Assembly (NCBI GenBank): GCA_017535315.1
Contig: JAFXUD010000040.1
Location: forward strand, 41,865-105,864
Direction: 5' to 3'
Origin: Victivallales bacterium
GTDB taxonomy: Bacteria > Verrucomicrobiota > Lentisphaeria > Oligosphaerales > Oligosphaeraceae
DNA length: 64,000 bases
Both the position numbers and the translations under genes were made by a program. This document shows positions 7,513 to 18,100 of this stretch, in pieces. Below the pieces are notes generated by a model. It did no database searches. It saw only the letters and a program-made list of their open reading frames with translations, and was not told where the DNA came from. Positions within the stretch are counted from its first letter, which is position 1. Each line of letters opens with the position of its first letter.

Positions 7513-10053
7513 TTTGGGCAATACCCCAATATTTTCCCGAAAACGTCTGGTTGCCTCCTGAACCTCCCTTGCCAATGCCTCAGGGGGGACGTGGTCGCTA
7601 TACCACAAGTCAAAGGCAGCCTGTGCAACAAACAGATAATCCTTTTGGAGTGGCTCTGTGCCTGCTGGAAAAAGTTTTCCCCGTTCCAGAAGATCTGAAC
7701 TAGGCGCGGCGTGGAAGCCAGCCAATGCCAGAAGCTCATTGTTCAGTTTCTGGCAGGCGGATATACATGCCCCACCCGTTAACTCTCCAGAAGAAAGCTG
7801 CTTCCAAAGCCGCCAGCAGTGATATCTGCCCGCCAACCACCTTGCCAGCAGGCCCAAACGCTGCCTGTTCCACCATAATGTACCGAAAAGAAGCATTATC
7901 CCAGTGCAAATGGCAATCATGACCTTGTACCAGTTTTTGAACCAGTCAAACACGGATTTCAATCTGGTTTTGAGTTTATCCTTGACAAGCTGGAGGCGTA
8001 CCCTTATTGCATCCATGGCTTGTTTTTTCAACTCTTTGAGTTTCTCCCGCAGCAAACCGCCTGCGGCACGGGCGAGTTGCTCCACAGTGGGATCCATCGT
8101 ATTGTTGTCCATGGCCGCTTTCTCATAGATGGTATCATATAGTTCCTCTGCCACCTGCTGCGACTCGGACATAGGAGCCTCCTTTCCTTTCTCCTCTTTT
8201 GCATTGCCTGTCTGCTTCTGCTCTGGCATCTTCGGCGGCGTAAACGAGAGTTCAGGCGGAGTTGCATTCCATTTCTCCCCAAAGGGATCCAGCATGGAGG
8301 TGATGATATTCTGCTTGCCGTTGACATTCAAATCTCCTGGAGCAACGCCATCATAGGTCATCCACCCAAAGGGCGGGATAAAAATCTGCGCCCAGGCGTG
8401 CGCATGGTATTCATAGACTTCAAAGAAGTTCGCCATCACATTGAACTTACCTGGCGAATAACCAGTGACCAACCTTGCGTGAAGCCCCGACAGACGAGCC
8501 AGAACAACCAATGCCTGCGCAAAATGCTGGCAGTAGCCTCGCCTGCTTTCAAAAAGAAAATAGTCAACGGTCTCCTTTCCCTTTGGGACAGTTGTGACAG
8601 TCAGATCATAATGGTAGTTTTTGCGGAGATAATCGCGGATGGCCTCCGCCTTGGCCCGAGGCTCATCAATTCCCGCCGTGATGCTTTCAGCTAGTTCTTC
8701 CACTCGCCTGGATATGAGCCTGGTCGGCAACTGCCTGTAGTTCCAGCCGCAATTGCGTTCAGGCTCGTTCCAAGCGCGCACCTCTGGCTTCAGGTTGACA
8801 TCAGGCACAAAGGACTGCACGCGATAGTGCCACGGCGGCTCCATCTCTCCATGGGACTTCAAGACAAACGAGACGGCATCATGGTGGGCGATGACGCCGA
8901 AAGACGACCGTTCCGTCTCCCATCCTGGATTGCGGAACTGCATCTGGTGCGCCTTATAGGCGTATGGCAGACGGCGACTCGTCATCTTCTCCATGGAAAT
9001 GTTCTGCGTCACTTCATGGCGGACTGCGGGAACAAAGGTGTCAAGAGCAGACTTTCCCTTGGCCATCATGCCAGAACGGGTCCAGTCCTTGCCGTCATAC
9101 GTGTCGTACATCTGCACCACCCAATAGAGTTTGGCAGGAGTATAGGCTCGGAAGACCAGATCCGTGCCGATGCTTGCAGAACTTCCCTCGCCTTCACGGG
9201 CATCCTTGGTGTTCAGTTTGGTCTCTTTCATCAGACTTTTCGCGTCTTCGGAGGCCTCAACGGGGTTGTCTTCCCCATCCACGCTATTCTTGCTCTCCTC
9301 ACGGGTAATCAACTTCTTTGTGGAGGAGAACCAGTTTTTCCACATTTCGGGGAACTCCATGTCCTGGTCGCTGTGGAACGAAACTGGTGCCAGCCCCTTG
9401 CTCTTCATACGGTCCCGTATGGGAAAACGCACTAGGCAAAAGACGGCGACAGCCAGAACCAGAAGGAAATGCAGACTGCGATAGACCCAATTCCCCCAGA
9501 AACGAGGCATGATTTGCAGAACAGGCTTGCCGATATTGGCAAAAACCGCCGTGCGCGTCTGGTACATGATGATGACATAGAAGATGCAGGTCGCGAAAAA
9601 GGCGGGAAAATAGATCTGCCGCCCAGGCGTCAAACCACCATAGCCTGCAAAGGCAATAGCTAGGAGGGACTGCATCCCCAGTTCACGCACGCGCCCCCCC
9701 AGAAACAATGCGACCGCTATCACGCCCGAGCATTCAATCAGGGCAATGTCCAGCGGACAATCCACAGCACGCTGCTGAAACCAGGCAAGACCAAGCCCAA
9801 CCAGCACCAGTTGCAGAAGCTGCCGCGCAATCCCAGGAAAGAATCTCATAGGTATGCGCGACAACAGCATAAGAAAAGGCGCCAGCAACAACAGCAGAAA
9901 GCACAAGTTCGCGTTGACCTTCTGCCACATGCCACTGACAACGCCTGCCTCAAACAGGCACAGATAGGAGAAATGGAGCCACCAGGATATTCTCTGAAGC
10001 TCCTCTGTTTTCCTTGCTGCCTGCATCGTGTCCATCGCCCCTTCTCCCATCAC
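7510..10053 (-). CDS. Membrane transglutaminase-like protein (TgpA type)
   Basis: 847 residues. The first about 215 residues form several membrane helices (for example NLCFLLLLLAPFLMLL and FLLVLAVAVFCLVRF), as in the DUF3488 part of TgpA. A periplasmic transglutaminase core follows, with Cys in RRGYCQHFAQALVVLARLSG, His in YHAHAWAQIF and Asp in GWMTYDG. A late helix (MIAICTGIMLLFGTLWW) and a soluble tail resembling DUF4129 complete the usual architecture. The start ATG overlaps the DUF58 stop (ATGA at 10050), so it is translationally coupled as the last gene of the MoxR operon. The family is known for peptidoglycan- or envelope-related roles. The actual substrate is unknown. Confidence 0.9.
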   Translation of the reverse strand: MMGEGAMDTMQAARKTEELQRISWWLHFSYLCLFEAGVVSGMWQKVNANLCFLLLLLAPFLMLLSRIPMRFFPGIARQLLQLVLVGLGLAWFQQRAVDCPLDIALIECSGVIAVALFLGGRVRELGMQSLLAIAFAGYGGLTPGRQIYFPAFFATCIFYVIIMYQTRTAVFANIGKPVLQIMPRFWGNWVYRSLHFLLVLAVAVFCLVRFPIRDRMKSKGLAPVSFHSDQDMEFPEMWKNWFSSTKKLITREESKNSVDGEDNPVEASEDAKSLMKETKLNTKDAREGEGSSASIGTDLVFRAYTPAKLYWVVQMYDTYDGKDWTRSGMMAKGKSALDTFVPAVRHEVTQNISMEKMTSRRLPYAYKAHQMQFRNPGWETERSSFGVIAHHDAVSFVLKSHGEMEPPWHYRVQSFVPDVNLKPEVRAWNEPERNCGWNYRQLPTRLISRRVEELAESITAGIDEPRAKAEAIRDYLRKNYHYDLTVTTVPKGKETVDYFLFESRRGYCQHFAQALVVLARLSGLHARLVTGYSPGKFNVMANFFEVYEYHAHAWAQIFIPPFGWMTYDGVAPGDLNVNGKQNIITSMLDPFGEKWNATPPELSFTPPKMPEQKQTGNAKEEKGKEAPMSESQQVAEELYDTIYEKAAMDNNTMDPTVEQLARAAGGLLREKLKELKKQAMDAIRVRLQLVKDKLKTRLKSVFDWFKNWYKVMIAICTGIMLLFGTLWWNRQRLGLLARWLAGRYHCWRLWKQLSSGELTGGACISACQKLNNELLALAGFHAAPSSDLLERGKLFPAGTEPLQKDYLFVAQAAFDLWYSDHVPPEALAREVQEATRRFRENIGVLPK

Positions 10054-11126
10054 ATCATCCTCACATCAATCCCCATGTTCGACATGGCGGAGATGGCGGT
10101 GTTTACTTCCTTGTCCTGATGATTCAAACGCAGGCAGAAGACAGTCGCTCCAGGCGAAATAAACGGGGACAATTCGTCGATCATCGGGCCCAGTTTAACA
10201 TCACCAGCCATCATGGTCGCCAAATGGTACATCAGTTCACCCCGCAGCTCATTTGCGCTCTTCGGCTTGAAAATCACAGGCGCATTTCCACCAGAAGCAA
10301 AGGCAACGCTGCAATACAATTCCGCACAGTTTATGAAAATGCTGGCTGCGCGGCTGATAAGTCTTTCAAGATTGCGTCCCCCCTTCCGATCCACATATTC
10401 CTTGTATGCATCTAGGAAAATGACGACGGACATCATGGAGGCGCGCTCATACTCTTTCACCATCAGCTTGCGGCATCGGGCACTGGAACGCCAGTGGATG
10501 TTGCGCATTCCGTCGCTGGGGAGATATTCACGTATGCCATAGAAGTCCTGGCTATTCCCTGCAATGGCGGCTGGGGCTCCCGTGCTGGTCAGGAATGAAT
10601 CATCCTGCGGAAGATGCAATTCAGGCATCTCCTCCAGGTGGGGATAGACGACGATTGTAATGGGAAGCCGTATTTTGCGTCGACGGCAAAACAGTCCAGC
10701 GGGATCCCCACCACGCAGAATCACGCCTTGCAACTTGTATTCCCCGCGCTTAATAGGCAGCACCTGCCGTTCAAGAAGGATTTCCGAATGGCCGCGCATG
10801 GGTGCCAAAACAAAACTTGTACGGGCCTCCGCAGCAAATGGCAGCCACTCCTGCACAACGATTGGCTGCCGGCGACGCCATTTCGTATTCACGACACGCA
10901 ATGGAAGATTAAGCAACTGCCCGCAAATGGCCTCCCCCCCAGGGGCACGTGAAACAGAGATTCCACTTAGGGAAAAAAAGGCGCAAAGCAGACTGACAGC
11001 AGCCAATGCCACGCAGGCCCACCCCAAAATCAGGGCAAACAGCGCATGGTTCACCATCGCCACCATAATCCAGGCGACTCCACTGAGGCAGATGACCCAG
11101 CCACGTGTTGTTGGCCACAGGAACAT
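10050..11126 (-). CDS. DUF58 domain protein
   Basis: 358 residues. Two N-terminal membrane helices (GWVICLSGVAWIMVAMV and ALIL...AVSLLCAFFSL) precede a cytoplasmic or periplasmic part containing the DUF58 signature YLPSDGMRNIHWRSSARCRKLMVKEYE and a downstream vWA-like strand VVIFLDAYKEY. DUF58 proteins are routinely encoded between a MoxR ATPase and a transglutaminase, exactly as here: 14 bp after the FHA-MoxR gene and overlapping the transglutaminase start by four bases. They are thought to be partners or substrates of the MoxR ATPase. The biochemical role is not known. Confidence 0.9.
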   Translation of the reverse strand: MFLWPTTRGWVICLSGVAWIMVAMVNHALFALILGWACVALAAVSLLCAFFSLSGISVSRAPGGEAICGQLLNLPLRVVNTKWRRRQPIVVQEWLPFAAEARTSFVLAPMRGHSEILLERQVLPIKRGEYKLQGVILRGGDPAGLFCRRRKIRLPITIVVYPHLEEMPELHLPQDDSFLTSTGAPAAIAGNSQDFYGIREYLPSDGMRNIHWRSSARCRKLMVKEYERASMMSVVIFLDAYKEYVDRKGGRNLERLISRAASIFINCAELYCSVAFASGGNAPVIFKPKSANELRGELMYHLATMMAGDVKLGPMIDELSPFISPGATVFCLRLNHQDKEVNTAISAMSNMGIDVRMM

Positions 11127-11140
11127 ACCCGAACAATCCC

Positions 11141-12445
11141 CTATTCGGCGGCCTCTTCCCAGCGGGAAATCGGCAATTGTTCCAAAATAGCCTCAATGAC
11201 CTTCCCCGCATCCGCCCATTCGGCACGCGCCTGCAGGCGCAATGGCGTCCTATGCGCCAGGACAAACACCGCCAGATCACGCACATCCCGTGGCAGCACA
11301 TGGTCACGACCACTAATGGCCGCCAGGCTCTGGCTGGCACGCATAAGAGCCAGGGATGCACGGGTGCTACAGCCATACATCAAGGCGGGATGCTTACGGG
11401 TCTCGTCGATGATGGTGACAATATAGTCGCGCACCTGAGGAGAAACAAAAATCTTGCGGATAATCGACTGGCAGCGTAGAATGTCATTGGCGTCCGCCAC
11501 ATGGGAGATGCTGTTCAGCGGATTGGACTCCGCCTGGTTCTGCAAAATCAGAAGCTCGTCCCCGTGTTCAGGGTATCCCATACTCAGCCGCATGAGGAAT
11601 CGGTCAAGCTGCGCTTCAGGCAGTGGATAGGTTCCGTGGAAATCGACGGGATTCTGAGTGGCGATGACAAAGAAGGGCTTCCGCAAGACATGCGGACTGC
11701 CATCGACGGTGACCATCGCCTCCGCCATGCACTCCAGCAGACTGGACTGCACGCGGGGCGTCCCGCGGTTGATTTCATCCGCCAACACAACATTGGTGAA
11801 GACTGGACCTGGCATGAAAACGAACTTGCGTTGGATCTCGTCGAAGATGCTGATGCCCGTGATGTCGTTGGGCAGCATGTCAGGGGTGAACTGAATGCGC
11901 TTGAAGCCTGTGCGGATGGAACGCGCAAGCGCCTGCGCCAACTTTGTCTTGCCCACGCCAGGGACATCCTCTAGAAGAACGTGCCCGTCACTCACGAGCG
12001 CAATCAGCACATGATGGATGACCTCGTCTTTTCCCTGGATGACCTTTGCCATATTGGCGGCAATTCTCGCGACAACGTCCTGCACAAACTTGAAATCGCC
12101 GCCGTGTTCTACTGTCGATTCCTCCTCCTTTTCCTCGACATCGCGGGACAGAATATCTGCATCCGTGTAAATCAGAAGGACATCATCAATCTGAATCTGG
12201 TCGAGATTGTTGAGAAGTGTTTTCTCAGCCAGAAGATGCGAATTGAGATAGGTGCCGTTTTTCCCTCCCAGATCCTCCAGATAGACGCCCGTGTTGTCGC
12301 ACGTCAGCTTGCAGTGCCTCTTGGATATTCCACTATGGTTGAGGCGCAAATCGGCATGTTCATCACGGCCAATGAGGGTTTCGCCTTTTGTAATCGTGTA
12401 TTCAGCCGTGACCTTGTAGTTTTCCTGAATCGTGAGCTTTGGCAT
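11141..12445 (-). CDS. FHA domain - MoxR-type AAA+ ATPase fusion
   Basis: 434 residues. Residues 1-95 form a forkhead-associated phosphopeptide-binding domain, with LIGRDEHADLRL, SKRHCKL and GGKNGTYLNSHLL matching the GR..S..H..NGT pattern. Residues about 120-430 are a MoxR AAA+ ATPase: Walker A EDVPGVGKTKL (about 160-169), Walker B VVLADEINR, sensor FFVIATQNPVDFHGTYPLPEAQLDRF. It begins with GGAAGAG before ATG 12445 and leads the operon with DUF58 and transglutaminase genes. MoxR proteins act as chaperone-like ATPases. The FHA domain suggests control by threonine phosphorylation, and a Ser/Thr kinase is encoded at 21444-24188, but a link is only inferred. Most MoxR proteins lack an FHA domain. 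Confidence 0.92.
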   Translation of the reverse strand: MPKLTIQENYKVTAEYTITKGETLIGRDEHADLRLNHSGISKRHCKLTCDNTGVYLEDLGGKNGTYLNSHLLAEKTLLNNLDQIQIDDVLLIYTDADILSRDVEEKEEESTVEHGGDFKFVQDVVARIAANMAKVIQGKDEVIHHVLIALVSDGHVLLEDVPGVGKTKLAQALARSIRTGFKRIQFTPDMLPNDITGISIFDEIQRKFVFMPGPVFTNVVLADEINRGTPRVQSSLLECMAEAMVTVDGSPHVLRKPFFVIATQNPVDFHGTYPLPEAQLDRFLMRLSMGYPEHGDELLILQNQAESNPLNSISHVADANDILRCQSIIRKIFVSPQVRDYIVTIIDETRKHPALMYGCSTRASLALMRASQSLAAISGRDHVLPRDVRDLAVFVLAHRTPLRLQARAEWADAGKVIEAILEQLPISRWEEAAE

Positions 12446-12483
12446 GATTCTCTTCCGTAATCCGTCTTCATTTCCATGGAGTA

Positions 12484-12681
12484 GTAGCTATTCAGAAGGG
12501 TAAGCCGCGTAGCGGCGGCAAGAACATAGCCGTGGGTGTAGCGAGCGCCTTCGGCGCGAGCAGGACCCACGGGCAGACGATATTTCCCAGTTCCTTTGCG
12601 CCTTGCCGCGTAGCAAAGCAGAACGGCAAGGCGCAGAAAAAACGGTAGCCTGTACCAATTTTCCCCCTTCTGAATAGTTAC
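12484..12681 (+). mobile_element. MITE-like palindromic element, copy 1 (198 bp)
   Basis: Bounded by 17 bp terminal inverted repeats GTAGCTATTCAGAAGGG and CCCTTCTGAATAGTTAC (one mismatch). Inside are three hairpins in order: GCCGC-GTA-GCGGC, CGTGGGT...ACCCACG enclosing GCGCCTTCGGCGC, and GCGCCTTGCCG...CGGCAAGGCGC. The same element in inverted orientation and of identical length is at 57949-58146. It sits 38 bp upstream of the FHA-MoxR start. It has no coding capacity. Confidence 0.8.
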
Positions 12682-12707
12682 CATAGGTGATTTACTCACC
12701 CGACAGT

Positions 12708-12743
12708 GGTGGTTCAAAACAGGTTGACCTGTTTTGAACCACC
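12708..12743. repeat. Perfect 17 bp inverted repeat with 2-base loop
   Basis: GGTGGTTCAAAACAGGT-TG-ACCTGTTTTGAACCACC. There is no T-tract on either side, so it does not read as a simple terminator. It lies between the MITE-like copy and the aminotransferase terminator. Confidence 0.75.
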
Positions 12744-12750
12744 GCTACAG

Positions 12751-12790
12751 AAAAAACGAAAAGGGCGCACACATTATTGGTGCGCCCCTT
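12751..12790 (-). terminator. Rho-independent terminator of the aminotransferase gene
   Basis: AAGGGCGCAC / GTGCGCCCCTT arms (12761-12790) followed on the minus strand by TTTTCGTTTTTTC. It is 45 bp after the aminotransferase stop. Confidence 0.8.
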
Positions 12791-12834
12791 GGTTGCGTCC
12801 CTATCAGAGATAGGTTGCAAATACCTCTGCCGTT

Positions 12835-14148
12835 TTACGAGCGCAGATCTTTCCAGCCCTGATAGATCATACGGAAGAGTTCATCCACATCCTCCTCCTC
12901 AATGCAGGAAAAGGCAATACGGAGGTCCGTGTCATTGATGGCGATAGTCCCGATGCCATATTTGTCCAGCAGGTGGATACGCAGGTCGCTGGCATTGACA
13001 TCCTTGATTTTCAGGCACATGAAATATCCGCTGTTGAACGGGTAAACCTCCCATGCCTCCGAATATTCGGCGCACCCGAGAGCTTCCTCAACCTTGAGCG
13101 CCCTCTTCCGCATGATTTCCGCCTTGGCGGCACGCTGCTCAAAGAAATCGGGTGATTTCAGGGCATTGAGCACTAGGAACTGGGACAAGGCGGAGCAGTT
13201 GCTGACAACAGACCTGATGATGCCCGCCATCTTGGAGTTGACCGCCTCGAATACAGGCGAATCTGCCTTTACACCGCCAATTGAGAAACTGACAAAGCCA
13301 ACGCGCAACCCCCAGACATAGACCTCCTTCGTGGCGGCATCCGCCTTGAAGGACAGAATGCGCGGATGAAGTCCCGCCAACTTGGTGAACAAGGACTGGC
13401 GAGTCACTTCAGGCTTGAAGAACAGCCCGTAGTAGGCGTCATCCACGATGACGGCTAGATTGACGCCCTTGTCCGCAGTCTCCTTCAACGCCTGAGCGAT
13501 AGCGCAGTTTTCCGCGTCGGTGGGAGAGTAGCCCGTCGGATTGTTTGGGAAGTTCAGAAGGACGATTATCTTCTTGCGCCCAGCCGCCACAGATTCACCC
13601 AAGGCCTGGCGGAAGGCCTCGACATTGAAACCTTTTCCCTTGAAGAACTGGAAGAACTTGGGTTCCGCACCCTTACGCTCCACAAAGTTCAGGCGATAGT
13701 TTCCCCAGTTCTTATCGGGATAAAGGAAAAGATCCCCTGGGTCAACTATAAGGTCTGCAATCAGGGAAAGGGCGTGGGATAGACCGCCTGTGACAATGGG
13801 CAGACTGCACGGCTTGCCGACCAGGTCGGGATTGTCCTTCAAATCCTTCGCCTGCCACGCCTCGCGCAACTTCTGGTTGCCTGGCGATGATGCGTACAAG
13901 AGAGCATCGCCAGGGGCAATGCCTGGAAGCTGCTCCATCAGGCAATCCAGATGCATTGCCACGCCATCCTCCAAGGCAGTGCCGATGGTCGCATTGAAGC
14001 GGGTGGCCTTCTTCTTCGCTTCAGCTGACTGGCTTAAAATGCCCTTGCTTGGGAAATAAAAACGCTTGCCCAGCTCGGAAAGCATTTCAAAGAGGTGGGG
14101 AGCCTCCGAGCAAATGGTTGCATTCAACGATTCTGCTAATGGATTCAT
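12835..14148 (-). CDS. Class I/II pyridoxal-phosphate aminotransferase
   Basis: 437 residues. Fold-type I signatures are present: NFPNNPTGYSPTDAE (substrate-carboxylate and PLP-binding Asn region), VIVDDAYYGLFF, and the lysine segment FKADAATKEVYVWGLRVGFVSF that should hold the PLP Schiff base. The C-terminal RIAFSCIEEEDVDELF is the small-domain arginine region. The sequence differs from classical aspartate or tyrosine aminotransferases (TKEVYVWG in place of SKTFAMTGWR). It resembles a group of aromatic/aspartate-type aminotransferases annotated only generically in anaerobes. It is monocistronic with its own terminator. The substrate amino acid is not predictable. Confidence 0.85.
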   Translation of the reverse strand: MNPLAESLNATICSEAPHLFEMLSELGKRFYFPSKGILSQSAEAKKKATRFNATIGTALEDGVAMHLDCLMEQLPGIAPGDALLYASSPGNQKLREAWQAKDLKDNPDLVGKPCSLPIVTGGLSHALSLIADLIVDPGDLFLYPDKNWGNYRLNFVERKGAEPKFFQFFKGKGFNVEAFRQALGESVAAGRKKIIVLLNFPNNPTGYSPTDAENCAIAQALKETADKGVNLAVIVDDAYYGLFFKPEVTRQSLFTKLAGLHPRILSFKADAATKEVYVWGLRVGFVSFSIGGVKADSPVFEAVNSKMAGIIRSVVSNCSALSQFLVLNALKSPDFFEQRAAKAEIMRKRALKVEEALGCAEYSEAWEVYPFNSGYFMCLKIKDVNASDLRIHLLDKYGIGTIAINDTDLRIAFSCIEEEDVDELFRMIYQGWKDLRS

Positions 14149-14355
14149 GAAATTGCCTATTTATCAAAAAAACATATAATCCGCTGTGGTATGTGTCCCA
14201 GCGGCGTGAAGATATTCAGGGCATCTTGTTAATCGATTATCCTGAGTTTAATAATGTAATTTTGTCAGTGGAATTTACAACTTGACAGGACGTAGATTTT
14301 GACCAATATTTGACCGCATATATCTTCGAAAAAAGAGGTTTTCACCTATATAAAC

Positions 14356-14384
14356 TTGTTTTTATCCATAATATAATGTATAAT
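14356..14384 (+). promoter_or_regulatory. Possible sigma-70 promoter for pseudopilin C
   Basis: TTGTTT (14356-14361), 17 bases, then consensus TATAAT (14379-14384), in an AT-rich spacer 60 bp before the start at 14444. The rest of the 295 bp spacer (14149-14443) shows nothing else clear. Confidence 0.4.
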
Positions 14385-14443
14385 ATTAGAGTTAACATAT
14401 CACCCCTTTTGAAGGAAAACCGTGAAGTTAAAGGCATATCATC

Positions 14444-15100
14444 ATGAAAAAACGTTTATTCACCCTAATTGAGCTGCTCGTCGTCATCGCCATCATCGCC
14501 ATTTTGGCCGCCATGCTGTTGCCCGCCTTAAGCAAGGCACGGGAGAAGGCCCGCCAGATTTCCTGCACCAACATTCTGAAGCAGATGGCGTTGACCATGT
14601 TCCTCTATGCAGACCAGAACGACGATGCGCTCCCTGCCGCACGTCCTTACGCGGAGATGAATTACCTGGCCTGGTTCCGCGAAGGATTCACCATCGAGCC
14701 ATCCCTCTTCAGCAGATCCAACGTCAGCAATGGAACAGTAGGGGCCGTTCCGCTCTGTCCCTCCTGCCTAGGAGAAAATGGGATGACATTGTACTCCCAG
14801 GCCAATTCGCCTGTGGCTGTTTCCCACTCCAAAGCGGACCGTGCAGGGTACGGTTTCAACATCTACACTGGTTACCCAAAAAATAACGCCTGGAGTTCCA
14901 CTCCTGGCTATCTCCGCGAATGGGTGAAGCCCTCCACCACCTGGATGATGTGCGATTCCCCCGTCGAGGTCATTCAATACAACTGGTGGTTCGGCTTTCG
15001 ACACAACAACCAATGTAACACCGCCATGTTCGATGGCCATGTCGAGACATATCCAAAAATCCCTGGTCCCCTGCCCCAAGACCTCTTCAAGAAAAAATAA
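14444..15100 (+). CDS. Pseudopilin-like protein with prepilin leader and H-X9-DG motif (C)
   Basis: 218 residues. [18 protein letters not shown] leader and helix with Glu at +5 after predicted cleavage before Phe; [14 protein letters not shown] follows. The C-terminal [14 protein letters not shown] satisfies H-X9-DG. The central region ([25 protein letters not shown]) has a CPSC pair absent from copies A and B, so it is not a recent duplicate of those. It is followed 83 bp later, on the same strand, by a heparinase-like lyase gene. Pseudopilins beside polysaccharide-degrading genes recur in this phylum, but a functional link is unproven. Confidence 0.9.
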   Translation: MKKRLFTLIELLVVIAIIAILAAMLLPALSKAREKARQISCTNILKQMALTMFLYADQNDDALPAARPYAEMNYLAWFREGFTIEPSLFSRSNVSNGTVGAVPLCPSCLGENGMTLYSQANSPVAVSHSKADRAGYGFNIYTGYPKNNAWSSTPGYLREWVKPSTTWMMCDSPVEVIQYNWWFGFRHNNQCNTAMFDGHVETYPKIPGPLPQDLFKKK

Positions 15101-15183
15101 AATCCATTTGAGCTAATTTCAATAGTCATCGGCGTCAAGATGCCTTTCTTGTGTCGTAATATTTTCCAGCATCCGTCTTTTCC

Positions 15184-18100
15184 ATGAAACTGAAAAGTAT
15201 CCTCCTATTTCTTATGCAGTCCCTGGTTTCTGCTCTTTTTGCTCAAATCGAGTACAATGACCCGCTGGATTTAAATATCTGGGAACGTTTCCGCAATGCC
15301 ACTCCGCACCCAAGATGCATGATGACGGGCGCGGATGTCCAGCATACGCGCAACCTCATCAAGACCGAAACGTGGGCGGCGCAGTATGCACAGTCCAGAA
15401 TACTTTCAGCAGACAAGGTACTGGCAGAGTTGACCGACGCAAAACTGGAGCAGTTCATTGAAATCACGACCCCAATGGGCTTTTTCTACCCCTGCCCTGG
15501 CTGTCGCGCGAAAGGCCTTCCCTGGCACCCAAACGGCAACTGGTCGTGGAATGCAAAGGACCCTGAGCATATCACCTGCAACACCTGCCACACCGTGTTC
15601 CCGCATCCCGACCACCCTGAGGAGATCGTCATCCAAAGCAAGTGGGATCCCAGGCAGAAGATCACCTTTGTGGGCGGCGAACCCTTCCCCGTCTATGGCG
15701 TCATCACCCGCCCGTCCATGAACGGCATGATACGTACCCGCAAGCTCCAGTTTTCATTGACCTGGCTGGACACGCTGGCAGATGCCTATCTCTATTCAGC
15801 AGAAGCCAAATACGCGGAAGGCGTCAAACGACTTTTGCTCCGCTACGCGACCGTCCTCCCCAACTATCTCTTCGGCGTGAACATCTACTCGGAGTTCGCC
15901 GACTGCGACCCGCATATCGCCGCCAAAGACCCACTCAACCTTCCCGCCGATGAAATCACCGCCCCGCCCAACAAACCAGACCGACGCATTCACTCGGGCT
16001 ACTGGCAGGGGAACCGCATGGGAACAGCAGGCATGGACGGCTCCATCGGTGTCCGCCTCTCCAATGCATACGACCTCACCTGCACCGCCAAACACGCGGA
16101 CGGCACCCCCGTCTATACGGAGGAGGAGTGCAAGCGCATCGAGAAGGACGTCCTCATCGAACTGGCCTATCACTTTGTCTATGACACGAAAATCAACAAC
16201 AAGTCGGTCGGCAACCGCGCTGGTGCGGCGGCCATCGGGCTGGCAACAGGGCAGCCCGACATGGTGCGCTTCGGCCTAGATGGTTTCCTGCGCACCGTCA
16301 ACAGTTGGTTCCTGCCAGACGGCTCCACATCCGAATCCGCTGGCTACGGCCTGATGACCATGGGCTGCATCCAGTCCTTCTCCTACCTCTTCCGCGACTA
16401 CAGCGACCCCGATGGCTATGTCACCCCCGAAGGCTCCCCGCGCCTCACGCATTTCAACGTCTGCCGCGACACGGACTACGGCACCTGCTGGCAGAACATG
16501 ATCCTCGCCCTGCAGGGGAACCTGTTCTACCCGCCCATTGCCGACAGCTACAAGAGCGGTCGCATCTCCACTGCGTTCGCCGACATGCTGGCACTCTGCC
16601 TCCCAAACAAATTCACCCTCAGTTTCCTGAAGGCCTCCAATGGCGGCAAGATATCCAACAGACGGACTCTCCTCACCTACGGGGACACACCGAGCCTTGA
16701 TGGCGTGCCCGAATTCTCCCTCCCCGACATCGTCTTCCCCTATCTCTCGCAAGGCTATTTCAGGACGGGCGAACTCGGGAAGGGTTCGACTGCCGTCCTC
16801 AACGCCAGCAACTGGGGCGGGCACCATCACCAGGACAGCCTCGACCTTGTCCTCTGGCAGGAGGATGAGCTGCTCAGCGACCTCGGCTACCTCTGGGACC
16901 ACCAGGACAAGCACCAGACAGTCCGCACTTTCGCGCACAACCTCGTGGTGATTGACGACAAAGACCAAGCCACCTACAACCGTGGCGGCAGCTTCGATCT
17001 CTTCGAGACGGCAGGAACCGTCAAGGCGATGCGCGCCTCCTCCAAGGCCTACCCTCAGGCTGGCACTTATGAACGCACCCTACTCCAGATAGAGCACAAT
17101 AACGGCTCGTTCTACTGGCTGGACCTCTTCCGCGCCCAGGGAGGAAACACGCGCGACTACGTTTTCCATGGTCCGAACAATAACTACAGCCTCCGTAACA
17201 TTGAGTTCAAGGAACCGCTTTCTGTCAACAACGAGAACTTGGAAAAGCAGCGCTTTATCGTGCTGCTCCACGTTGACAAGCTGGATACCATCGAGATATC
17301 CGATCCAGAGGTGTTTGAAATCGACGAGCTGAACAAGCCTCTCGGTGAAAACATGGCACAGCCCTTCGTGACGGACATCCCTGTGGGTGAACCACGTCAC
17401 GGCGATGACTGGGGCATCTACCGTGGAAACGGCACCTGCGCCTGGGAGCCCTGCGAAGGCAAAAAGACGCGCGGCATCAAATACTCGGCATTGACACACG
17501 ACAAAAGCGGCATCATCAACCACGCCTTTGTCATCGGCGGCGGCAATGGCTTTGTCGCCCCCAACGGCTTCATCGGCAAGCGCAACGCCAGCTACTGCGT
17601 TCGCTTCTGGGCACGCGGCAACAACCGCCTCCGCATCAAGGCGGTCTGCTATGACATTGGCAAGGAGAAAGATCCAGGTGCAAGACGGCATGTCAACGGC
17701 TTCCTCAAGGAGGTTGAAGTCACCCCTGAGTGGAAGCTTTTCGAGGGAAAAATCACCTTCGGACTTCCCAACCATAACTTCAAGCCCGCCCAGCGCTTTG
17801 TCGGCAAGCCCTCCGCCGATTGCTGGAGCGGCACCTGGTCCATCAGTCAAAACCTGCAATTCACCGCCATCATCCCTATCGATAAGCGGGAAACCTGCCT
17901 CTACGCAGATGAATGGGGCCAGCGGGACTGGAGAAACTCGGACCGCGGCGCCACCCTCCCCTACTTCATGCGACGCAGAACTGGCACGCAACTGGACGAG
18001 TTCGTCACCATCTTCCAGACGCACAGGCAGGAACCTACGGTGAAAAAACTCCAGGTCATCGAAAACGACAACGGAATGGTCGTGCTGGTCGATACGGCCA

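Noticed and set aside
12304..12717. Small proteins coded by the palindromic element (also at 50529-50793 and 57664-58170)
   Set aside because: The frames run through the hairpins in different registers and lack ribosome sites; the element is non-coding.
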